DNA of 64,000 bases from the NCBI GenBank assembly GCA_965277835.1, contig OZ255841.1, positions 1,240,001-1,304,000 on the forward strand, given 5' to 3'. This document shows positions 54,678-62,204 of the stretch, piece by piece. How positions within the stretch are numbered: position 1 is the stretch's first letter; every line of letters starts with the position of its first letter. Below the pieces are notes generated by a model. The model was given only the letters and a program-made list of their open reading frames with translations. It had not been told where the DNA came from and did not search any database. The translations under genes and the position numbers were made by a program. This DNA is from Arcticimaribacter sp965277835. Lineage in GTDB: Bacteria > Bacteroidota > Bacteroidia > Flavobacteriales > Flavobacteriaceae.

Positions 54678-55373
54678 ATGATACAAAAATTTGTGATTAA
54701 AGGAATGACCTGTGGGGGTTGTAAAACAGATATAGAGAAAAAATTAAACTCACTTACTGGCGTTAAAGTCATTAGAATAGATTTAAAGTCAGGAGCAGTA
54801 GACATAGAAACCTCAAAAACAATTTTGTTTACCGAAATAAATAACGCGATAGGAAGCAAATATTCCGTATTTGAGAGTAATGTGAAGGCGAATTCAAAAT
54901 GGAAATCCTTATTCCCTCTTGCACTCATTCTTGTTTATATAACCCTAGGCGCTCTTTTTCTTCAAAAGGAACATCTTTCTTATTCAAGTTTTATGATAAA
55001 TTTCATGGGGCTCTTTTTCATAACATTTAGTTTCTTTAAATTCTTAAAATATCAAACTTTTCCAAGCTCTTTTAAAGTTTATGATCCTATTGCAAAAGTT
55101 TTCCCTATTTATGGCTGGCTCTATCCTTTTATAGAAACTTTTTTAGGTATTTCTTTCTTACTCCATTTTCAACTAAACCTAATGCTTTGGGTTACTCTAT
55201 TAATTTTATCTTTTACCACTTTTGGTGTTTTAACTTCTTTATGGAGGAAAGACAAAATTCAATGTGCTTGCTTAGGAACCGTTTTTAACCTTCCGATGAC
55301 CGAGGCTACATTAATTGAAAATTTAATTATGATATCTATGTGTATCCTTATGCTTATTAATAGTAGTGTTTAA
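54678..55373 (+). CDS. HMA domain fused to a MauE/DoxX-like membrane protein
   Basis: 231 residues. Residues 1-66 form a heavy-metal-associated domain with GMTCGGC (Cys12, Cys15). The rest has about four membrane helices and a Cys196/Cys198 pair (CACLGTVFNLP) near the end, as in MauE-type redox-associated proteins. The combination suggests cytoplasmic metal capture and hand-over to a membrane cysteine site, for example in copper or mercury handling. No signal peptide. It lies 135 bases after the DtxR-type regulator; the upstream bases contain TACGTTTC, a -7 element with one mismatch. Confidence 0.85.
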   Translation: MIQKFVIKGMTCGGCKTDIEKKLNSLTGVKVIRIDLKSGAVDIETSKTILFTEINNAIGSKYSVFESNVKANSKWKSLFPLALILVYITLGALFLQKEHLSYSSFMINFMGLFFITFSFFKFLKYQTFPSSFKVYDPIAKVFPIYGWLYPFIETFLGISFLLHFQLNLMLWVTLLILSFTTFGVLTSLWRKDKIQCACLGTVFNLPMTEATLIENLIMISMCILMLINSSV

Positions 55374-55440
55374 AAAATAAACTTTATTTTCGTAAAAAAT
55401 AATATTTAATCTAATTCAAAGTTGTTTTTAACTTTTTTGT

Positions 55441-56313
55441 ATGATTTATTTCAAACTTTTTAGAGTAAATAACTGGATTAAAAACACCTTTATTTTTACT
55501 CCTTTATTTTTTTCTTCTCAGTTATTAAATGAAAATAAATTTCTAACAACCCTTATTGTTTCAATTGGATTTTCATTAGTTACAAGCTTCATTTATATTC
55601 TCAATGATATATTTGATTTAGACTTTGACAGGAATCATCTTAGTAAAAGAAATAGACCAATTGCTTCAGGAAAAATATCTGTTAAAAAATCTTTAATTAT
55701 AGGTGTTTTCACATTGTTGGTTGGTTTACTTATAATAAGTCAGGTTTCTTTAAATGCACTGTTTATTACTCTACTATATGTTTTTCTAAATATTGGATAC
55801 TCCACTATACTTAAACATATTCCTATTATAGATTTTGTAATAGTATCCTTTGGTTTTATTTTAAGGCTTTTAATTGGAAGTGAAGTTGGAGATGTTTTTC
55901 TTTCTCAATGGATGATTGTAATGGTATTTTTATTATCACTATTTATTGCTGTTTCTAAGAGGAGAGACGATGTTTATCAATATGAAAATGAAAATAGAAT
56001 TAATCGAAAAGTAGTTAATATGTACACTGTTGAATATATGGATAAATTAATTACCATTATTTCTTCAGCACTTATAATCTGTTATTTATTGTTTATTACC
56101 TCTGAAGAAGTGGCTCAGCGATATCCTTCTGATAAGCTTATATTTACTTTTATTTTTGTGTTGTTAGGAGTATTCAGATACAATCTAATAACGTATGTAC
56201 ATAATAAAAGTGGGTCTCCTATTAAAATCTTATTTAATGATAGATTTCTTCAAATTATTTTAGCTTGTTGGGGACTTCTTTTCTTATATGTTATTTATTC
56301 AAATAAATTTTAG
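55441..56313 (+). CDS. Decaprenyl-phosphate phosphoribosyltransferase-like UbiA enzyme
   Basis: 290 residues with about eight membrane helices. The UbiA motif appears as Asn55-Asp56-x-x-Asp59-x3-Asp63 (NDIFDLDFDR), with the second loop SKRRDDVYQYENE. The start RVNNWIKN and the SKRNRPIASG segment are those of the phosphoribosyltransferases (Rv3806c type), not of quinone enzymes. Expected to move phosphoribose from PRPP to polyprenyl phosphate at the inner membrane. First gene of a four-gene cassette; the DprE1-like gene starts at the next base after its stop. Confidence 0.9.
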   Translation: MIYFKLFRVNNWIKNTFIFTPLFFSSQLLNENKFLTTLIVSIGFSLVTSFIYILNDIFDLDFDRNHLSKRNRPIASGKISVKKSLIIGVFTLLVGLLIISQVSLNALFITLLYVFLNIGYSTILKHIPIIDFVIVSFGFILRLLIGSEVGDVFLSQWMIVMVFLLSLFIAVSKRRDDVYQYENENRINRKVVNMYTVEYMDKLITIISSALIICYLLFITSEEVAQRYPSDKLIFTFIFVLLGVFRYNLITYVHNKSGSPIKILFNDRFLQIILACWGLLFLYVIYSNKF

Positions 56314-57606
56314 ATGTCTAAAAGTATTAGTTGGGGTAACTACCCAAAATATTCATTTAACTTTAAAAAATTTGACTTATTAAATTTTAATTCAAATTTC
56401 AAGAAACAAAGTATTCCTTACGGTAATGGAAAGTCTTATGGGGATAGTTGTATCAGTAAAAATATTTTTAGCTTAAAAAATTTCAATCATTTTCTAAATT
56501 TTGATGCAGAAAAAGGAGTTCTTACAATTCAATCTGGAGTTATTCTAGAAGAAATTATAAATATCATTTTACCAAAAGGATGGTTCTTAAAAGTAAACCC
56601 TGGCACAAAACTTATCACTATAGGTGGGGCTATTGCATCTGATGTTCATGGTAAAAATCATCATATTGAAGGTTGTTTTTCTGAATGTGTTAATTGGTTT
56701 ACACTTCTATTACCTTCGGGAGAAATAGTTAAATGCAGTAAACTGGAAAATAGAGAATTATTTTTAGCTACATGCGGAGGAATGGGACTGACAGGGTATA
56801 TTTTAGAGGTAGAAATTACTTTAAAAAAAATAAATTCAAAATATATTAATCAAACTACCTTAAAAACCAAAAACTTAAAAGAAACTTTCGACGCTTTTGA
56901 ATCAATTAAAAACGAACCTTATTCTGTTGCTTGGATTGATTGTTTGTCTGACAAAAATCATATTGGTAGAAGTTTAATTATGTATGGAGATTTTTCAAAT
57001 GACGGAAACCTAAACTATACTCCTAAAAAAAGAATTAATATCCCTTTTTATTTTCCCTCTTTTTCACTGAATTATTTTTCAATAAAGATTTTCAATTGGT
57101 TTTACTATAATAAAAGCTTTAAAAAAATTGCTCGCACTAAAGTTGGGTTTGACGCTTTCTTTTTTCCTTTAGACTCAATTAATAATTGGAATCGAATTTA
57201 TGGGAAAAACGGATTTACTCAATATCAATTTATCCTTCCAAAAGAGAAAAGTTATGAGGGATTAAAGTCAATCTTAAATGAAGTGTCAAAATCAGGAAAC
57301 GGTTCTTTTCTTTCTGTACTGAAATTATACGGAAAAGAAAATGAAAATTATTTATCTTTCCCTATTGAAGGATATAGTTTATGCTTGGATTTTAAAATAA
57401 CTAAACAAGTTTTTACTCTTTTAGATAAACTTGATAAAATAGTACTTAAGTACAACGGAAGAATATATCTTTCTAAAGATGTAAGGGTAACCAAAGACGT
57501 TTTTGAAAAAGGATATTCTAAAATTGAAGAATTTAGAAAACTAAGAAAAAAGTATCAACTAGATGAGGTATTATCCTCATTACAATCTAATAGAATTGGA
57601 ATCTAA
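56314..57606 (+). CDS. DprE1-like FAD-dependent polyprenylphosphoryl-ribose oxidase
   Basis: 430 residues. FAD-binding N-terminal domain with PYGNGKSYGDSC (about 31-42) and GGAIASDVHGKNHHIEG. The C-terminal substrate domain has Cys357 in GYSLCLDF and Lys388 in YLSKDVR, which align with Cys387 and Lys418 of M. tuberculosis DprE1 at the same spacing of 31. The reaction is oxidation of polyprenylphosphoryl-ribose at C2 to the 2-keto form, first half of epimerisation to D-arabinose. It starts directly after the UbiA-type gene and overlaps the DprE2-like gene. Confidence 0.92.
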   Translation: MSKSISWGNYPKYSFNFKKFDLLNFNSNFKKQSIPYGNGKSYGDSCISKNIFSLKNFNHFLNFDAEKGVLTIQSGVILEEIINIILPKGWFLKVNPGTKLITIGGAIASDVHGKNHHIEGCFSECVNWFTLLLPSGEIVKCSKLENRELFLATCGGMGLTGYILEVEITLKKINSKYINQTTLKTKNLKETFDAFESIKNEPYSVAWIDCLSDKNHIGRSLIMYGDFSNDGNLNYTPKKRINIPFYFPSFSLNYFSIKIFNWFYYNKSFKKIARTKVGFDAFFFPLDSINNWNRIYGKNGFTQYQFILPKEKSYEGLKSILNEVSKSGNGSFLSVLKLYGKENENYLSFPIEGYSLCLDFKITKQVFTLLDKLDKIVLKYNGRIYLSKDVRVTKDVFEKGYSKIEEFRKLRKKYQLDEVLSSLQSNRIGI

Positions 57607-58339
57607 AAAACAAACTGTATTAATATTAGGAGGGAATAGTGATTTAGGAAAGTCGCTTGCTAGAGTCTTTTCAGAAAATGGCTATAATTTAATTTTAACT
57701 ACAAGAAAAAAAGGGCAATTAAACTCTTTAAAATCTGATCTTGAAATACGATATTCTATAAAATGTGATATTGAATTTTTTGATGTTTTAGACTTTGGGC
57801 ATCACCAATCTTTTTATCAAAATTTAAACACAAAACCAGACATAGTAATAACTTGTATTGGATATTTAGATGAGCAGAAAAAAGCGGAAATAAATTTTGA
57901 AGAAAGTTTGAAATCTATTCAATCAAATTTCACGGGTTTGGTAAGTATTCTAAATATTATTACTTCTGATTTTGAACTCAAAAAAACAGGAACAATTGTA
58001 GGGATAAGCTCTGTTGCTGGAGACCGCGGCAGAGGATCTAACTATATCTATGGAAGCAGTAAATCAGCATTTTCAGCTTACCTAAGCGGGCTTAGAAATA
58101 GGCTAAATAAAAGCAATATACATGTGTTAACAGTAAAGCCAGGGTTTATTAAAACAAAAATGACAGAGCATTTAGATTTACCCAAGTTACTTACCGCAAC
58201 CCCAGATGAAGTTGCAAAAGATATTTTGAAATCAATTAGAAAAAAAAGGAATATTGTTTACTCTAAATGGTTTTGGAGATGGATTATGATCATCATTAAA
58301 AATATTCCTGAATTTATATTTAAAAAAAGTAATTTGTAA
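57563..58339 (+). CDS. DprE2-like short-chain dehydrogenase
   Basis: 258 residues from ATG 57563, overlapping the DprE1-like gene by 44 bases; a TTG at 57596 gives a shorter overlap and is equally plausible. Rossmann motif GGNSDLG, catalytic Ser near 149-150 (GISSVAGDRGRGSN) and Tyr163-x3-Lys167 (YIYGSSK). The SSVAG.R.R.SN..YGS.K pattern is that of mycobacterial DprE2, which reduces the 2-keto intermediate with NADH to polyprenylphosphoryl-arabinose. A hydrophobic C-terminal stretch (WFWRWIMIIIKNIPEF) may attach it to the membrane. Confidence 0.9.
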   Translation: MRYYPHYNLIELESKKQTVLILGGNSDLGKSLARVFSENGYNLILTTRKKGQLNSLKSDLEIRYSIKCDIEFFDVLDFGHHQSFYQNLNTKPDIVITCIGYLDEQKKAEINFEESLKSIQSNFTGLVSILNIITSDFELKKTGTIVGISSVAGDRGRGSNYIYGSSKSAFSAYLSGLRNRLNKSNIHVLTVKPGFIKTKMTEHLDLPKLLTATPDEVAKDILKSIRKKRNIVYSKWFWRWIMIIIKNIPEFIFKKSNL

Positions 58340-58390
58340 AATAAATTTATTCCTCAAAAATATTCTAAAAATTTTATCTAGCTTATAATC

Positions 58391-58963
58391 ATGAAATTAT
58401 ACTTATTTGATTTTGACGGAACAATTTCAAATAAAGATTCTTTTATAATTTTTTCTTACTATTCTTTACCCTTTAAATACTTCTTGAAGTTTTGGTTACA
58501 AACAATATTCTTTTATACTCTAAAAATCAAAACTAATTCAAAATTAAAAGAGTCCTTTTTTCTAAACTTTAAAGAAACTGACTGTCATACTTTTCAATCT
58601 CTATGTGAAAAATTTGAAAAAGAAAAGCTTAGGAATACAATTAAAAAATCTTTTCTCAATTATGTAAAAAACATCGACTCAAACTCAAAGGTAGTCGTGG
58701 TGTCAGCAAGCATAAAAGATTACCTTAGCCCTTGGTGTAAAAAAATGAACTTTGATTTAATCGCAACAGAATTAGAAGTTAACAATGGATATCTTACAGG
58801 TCATTTCGATACGCCCAATTGTAACGGAAAAGAAAAAGTACGGAGAATTAAAGAGAAATACGATTTATCTAAATATAATGAAGTTCATGTTTTTGGGAAT
58901 TCAAAAGGAGATATTCCAATGTTAAAACTAGGGACATATAGGTATTACAATTATTTTAAATAA
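58391..58963 (+). CDS. HAD-IB family phosphatase, likely for phosphoribosyl-polyprenyl phosphate
   Basis: 190 residues. Asp7-x-Asp9 in FDFDGTIS, the Ser motif VVVVSASIKDYL and the late GNSKGDIPML fix a SerB-type HAD hydrolase with a helical cap. It stands 51 bases after the DprE2-like gene. The mycobacterial pathway needs a phosphatase to remove the 5-phosphate before DprE1; there it is a PAP2 protein (Rv3807c). Some Gram-negative UbiA-type phosphoribosyltransferases carry a fused HAD domain, as I recall, which supports the same job for this enzyme. Substrate is inference. Confidence 0.8.
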   Translation: MKLYLFDFDGTISNKDSFIIFSYYSLPFKYFLKFWLQTIFFYTLKIKTNSKLKESFFLNFKETDCHTFQSLCEKFEKEKLRNTIKKSFLNYVKNIDSNSKVVVVSASIKDYLSPWCKKMNFDLIATELEVNNGYLTGHFDTPNCNGKEKVRRIKEKYDLSKYNEVHVFGNSKGDIPMLKLGTYRYYNYFK

Positions 58964-59011
58964 AGAAAAATATAAATCTATTTGCCAAATAATTTTAAAA
59001 AAACAAATTTC

Positions 59012-59019
59012 TATCTTTG
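59012..59019 (+). promoter_or_regulatory. -7 element (TATCTTTG) before the HYC_CC_PP gene
   Basis: TATCTTTG matches TANNTTTG and ends 21 bases before ATG 59041. It marks a new transcript after the arabinose-donor cassette. Confidence 0.5.
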
Positions 59020-59040
59020 CTTATAGATAAGAGCTGCTAT

Positions 59041-59445
59041 ATGAAACAATTAAAAGTCATTTTATTGATTTTTATTTTCACTCATTCCAAAGTTGGAATG
59101 GCACTTAATTTTCATTACTGCGGAAATCACTTAGCTCAAATCTCGCTTGCATATAATCCCAAAGGTTGCGGCATGGAAGTTACTCCAGCCAAAACCTCAA
59201 AGGAAATTACTTTTTCTCAAAAAAAATGTTGTGAAGACGATTTAAAAGTTTTTCAAAGCTCAGAAGATATTAGCATTTGGGATAATTTAAAAACTGCCAA
59301 TTTAGTTTTTAAATTACCTGTAGTTTTTAAGGAGAATATTCTAAACCCTAGTTTTCCATTAAAGAATATCCAACTCAATGAACATCCTCCTCCTAAAAAA
59401 CTAGCTTTTTATATACTCAACAATGCCTTCATTTTTTACGGTTAA
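59041..59445 (+). CDS. HYC_CC_PP family protein
   Basis: 134 residues from ATG 59041; the longer frame from 59017 would start inside the transcript leader, so I reject it. Signal peptide (about 1-21), then His25-Tyr26-Cys27 (FHYCGNHL), Cys43, the Cys63-Cys64 pair (KKCCEDD) and a proline triplet near the end (NEHPPPKK). These three marks name the family. Likely periplasmic or outer-membrane associated metal-binding partner of the TonB receptor that follows 61 bases on. Exact role unknown. Confidence 0.85.
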   Translation: MKQLKVILLIFIFTHSKVGMALNFHYCGNHLAQISLAYNPKGCGMEVTPAKTSKEITFSQKKCCEDDLKVFQSSEDISIWDNLKTANLVFKLPVVFKENILNPSFPLKNIQLNEHPPPKKLAFYILNNAFIFYG

Positions 59446-59506
59446 TATTTTTAGAATAAAGCTATCTAGTCAAGCCAATTATTCATATAAAATTTATACT
59501 TAAAAA

Positions 59507-61750
59507 ATGAAATATATAATATCCTTTTTAACACTCTTTATAAGTTGGTCTGCCCAATCGCAGCAACAAGTGCTCACTGGTCAAATTCTTGTAGAGAAAA
59601 ACAATTCAAGAACTCCTATCGAAGGAGTTAATTTATTTTGGATGGATACTACTCAAGGTGCCATAACAGATACTTCTGGAGCGTTTTCCATTCCGCTAAA
59701 CACTAAATCTAATAGGCTTATCATAAAATACCTAGGGTTTAAAACAGATACTCTAACCATTTCTAGTCCTAAAAAAATTATTCACCTATTAACTTTAGAT
59801 TCGGGGTCTGAACTAGACGAGGTTACCTTAGTTGAAAATAAAAAAACCATTCAGAAATCATTTTATAAAGCTCAGAATATTATTAATGTTTCAAGCGAAG
59901 AATTATTAAAGGCTGCCTGTTGCAACCTATCCGAAAGCTTTGAAACAAACCCATCGATTGATGTTAATTTTGCAGATGCTTTAACCGGCACAAAGCAAAT
60001 TAAAATGCTTGGTCTCTCTAGCCCTTATATATTAATATCTGAGGAGAATATTCCTATGGTACGTGGAGCTTCTCAAACGTATGGCTTAACTTTTACTCCT
60101 GGCACTTGGATACAGAGCATACAAATTACAAAAGGAGCAGGAAGTGTAGTTAATGGGTTTGAAAGTATTGCTGGGCAAATCAATACCGAAATTCAAAAAC
60201 CTTCTATGGATTTTCCTTTGTTTATAAATGCTTACACATCTATAAATGGGAGACAAGAGTTAAATACTCATTTTAACACTAAATGGAATGACAAATGGAG
60301 CGGAGGATCTTATTTACACGTTAATCAACGTACACAGAAATTTGACAGAAACAATGATTCTTTTTTAGAAGTACCTCTCTCAAAACAGATTAATGTATTA
60401 AATAGATTGCAATATACCGATGCTACTAAAGGATGGGTTGGTTTTTTTAGTGCTCGATTTCTAACAGATGATAAACAAACTGGGAATAAAAATTTTGATC
60501 CCTCTACTCATAAAAATAGTTCTACAGTTTGGGGAAGTGAAATAGACACACAACGAACAGACGCATCGCTAAAAATTGGATATGTATTCCCTAATCTCTC
60601 TTATCAAAGTTTTGGTTTTCAATCTGCATATAGTAATCATAAACAAAACTCATATTATGGGTTAAGACGTTATGACATTACCCACGAAAGTTTTTTCACT
60701 AACCTTTTATTTAATTCCATTTTTTCAAACACAAAAAACAAATTTAAGGTCGGACTTAATTTTTCATGGGATAGATATGATGAAGCCGTAGATAAAACTA
60801 ATTATAAGCGAACAGACAATGTTGTAGGTTCATTTTTTGAATATAACTATGATAGTTTAGACAAGTTAAGTTTAGTTGCTGGCTTACGCTTAGATTATCA
60901 TAATCGGTTAGGAACTTTTGTTACTCCACGGCTCCATTTACGATATAATCCATGGGGACGATCCGTAATTAGGCTCTCTTTTGGGAGTGGAAGAAAGGTT
61001 GCTAATATTTTTGCTGAAAACCAAAAATTATTTGCTACAAACCGTCTCATTCAAATTAAAGAAAACGGAGGCTCGGTATATGGATTAAGACCTGAAAAAG
61101 CATGGAATTATGGTGCAAGTTTCATTCAAGGATTTACCCTTTTTAATAAACAAGGAAATGTAACTTTAGATTATTATAGGACTGATTTCACAGATCAGGT
61201 TGTTATTGATTGGGAACAGGTGAACCATATTCGTTTTTATAATTTAGAAGGGCGTAGTTTTGCTAATAGTTTTCAATTAGAGGTAGATTATGTGCCTTTC
61301 AAAAACACAAGCTTGCGTTTGGCTTATAAGAATTATATAGTCAAAACTACCTACGGAGAACAACTACTTCAAAGACCTTTACAACCTCAAAATCGTTTCT
61401 TTGCTAATTTTGAATATAAATTTATAAACGAAGAAAAAGGTTCGCAATGGAAAGCCGATTGGACTTATCACTTTGTAGGGAAACAACGCCTTCCTTCAAA
61501 TAGCCGAGATGGATTTGGAAACTATTCTCCAAACTATGGCTTATTTAATATGCAAGTAACTCGAGTTTTTTCAGAACAATTTGAAGTATATTTAGGAGGA
61601 GAAAATTTAGGCGACTATAGACAGATAAACCCAATTATTGAAGCCGAGAACCCTTTTGGCACTGGTTTTGATACTTCCATAGTATATGCTCCTGTTTTTG
61701 GAACAATGGTTTATGCAGGACTTAGGTTTAAACTAAAAACAAACAAATGA
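59507..61750 (+). CDS. TonB-dependent receptor with CC plug motif, metal-type
   Basis: 747 residues. Signal peptide ending near AQSQQ (about residue 20), carboxypeptidase-like regulatory domain (about 22-105), plug (about 125-235) and barrel ending YAGLRFKLKTNK. The plug begins with Cys138-Cys139 in AACCNLSESFETNPSID, then MLGLSSPYILISEENIPM and GAGSVVNGFESIAGQIN. Receptors of this type stand beside HYC_CC_PP and HMA genes, as here, which suggests import of a copper- or other metal-containing compound. The stop overlaps the start of the HMA gene (ATGA). Confidence 0.9.
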   Translation: MKYIISFLTLFISWSAQSQQQVLTGQILVEKNNSRTPIEGVNLFWMDTTQGAITDTSGAFSIPLNTKSNRLIIKYLGFKTDTLTISSPKKIIHLLTLDSGSELDEVTLVENKKTIQKSFYKAQNIINVSSEELLKAACCNLSESFETNPSIDVNFADALTGTKQIKMLGLSSPYILISEENIPMVRGASQTYGLTFTPGTWIQSIQITKGAGSVVNGFESIAGQINTEIQKPSMDFPLFINAYTSINGRQELNTHFNTKWNDKWSGGSYLHVNQRTQKFDRNNDSFLEVPLSKQINVLNRLQYTDATKGWVGFFSARFLTDDKQTGNKNFDPSTHKNSSTVWGSEIDTQRTDASLKIGYVFPNLSYQSFGFQSAYSNHKQNSYYGLRRYDITHESFFTNLLFNSIFSNTKNKFKVGLNFSWDRYDEAVDKTNYKRTDNVVGSFFEYNYDSLDKLSLVAGLRLDYHNRLGTFVTPRLHLRYNPWGRSVIRLSFGSGRKVANIFAENQKLFATNRLIQIKENGGSVYGLRPEKAWNYGASFIQGFTLFNKQGNVTLDYYRTDFTDQVVIDWEQVNHIRFYNLEGRSFANSFQLEVDYVPFKNTSLRLAYKNYIVKTTYGEQLLQRPLQPQNRFFANFEYKFINEEKGSQWKADWTYHFVGKQRLPSNSRDGFGNYSPNYGLFNMQVTRVFSEQFEVYLGGENLGDYRQINPIIEAENPFGTGFDTSIVYAPVFGTMVYAGLRFKLKTNK

Positions 61751-62121
61751 TGAAAAAAATAATTTTAATCGCACTTATTTTTACTCCCTTTTTAGGGTTT
61801 ACCCAAAAAGCAAAGAAAGATATTCAAACAACAAATTTCGAAGTAAATGGGGTTTGTGAAATGTGCAAAGCTAGAATTGAAAAAACAGTCTTTAAGATTA
61901 AAGGTGTTAAATCGGTTTCTTGGGACATCGCATCGCATCAACTTTCTTTAATCTACGATGCCTCCAAAACACCTTTAATTAATATTCACAATGAAATAGC
62001 TGCTGTTGGTCATGACACAGATTTAGCGCGCGCAACTGACGAAGTATATAATAGCCTGTATATGTGTTGTAAGTACGAACGTAAAATTGAAGAAAAAAAA
62101 GAATCGCCTCAGAAAAATTAG
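61747..62121 (+). CDS. Periplasmic heavy-metal-associated (HMA) protein
   Basis: 124 residues. Signal peptide ending near LGFTQK (about residue 20), then one HMA domain with Cys37 and Cys40 in NGVCEMCKARIE, KIKGVKSVSWD and the usual beta-alpha-beta fold, and a Cys-Cys pair near the end (MCCKYERK). It could take metal from the coupled TonB receptor (4-base overlap) and pass it on in the periplasm. Copper is the usual HMA ligand, but the metal is not proven. Confidence 0.9.
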   Translation: MMKKIILIALIFTPFLGFTQKAKKDIQTTNFEVNGVCEMCKARIEKTVFKIKGVKSVSWDIASHQLSLIYDASKTPLINIHNEIAAVGHDTDLARATDEVYNSLYMCCKYERKIEEKKESPQKN

Positions 62122-62153
62122 CCTACTTTTTAAGATTCAAAATCATTTATATA

Positions 62154-62190
62154 AAAAAAGAGCAACTTTAAAAGTTGCTCTTTTTTTATT
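62154..62190. terminator. Bidirectional terminator between the HMA gene and groEL
   Basis: AGAGCAACTTT and AAAGTTGCTCT form a perfect stem around one base, with a run of A on the left and T on the right, so it works for both convergent transcripts. Confidence 0.9.
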
Positions 62191-62204
62191 AGGAAGTATT
62201 TATT

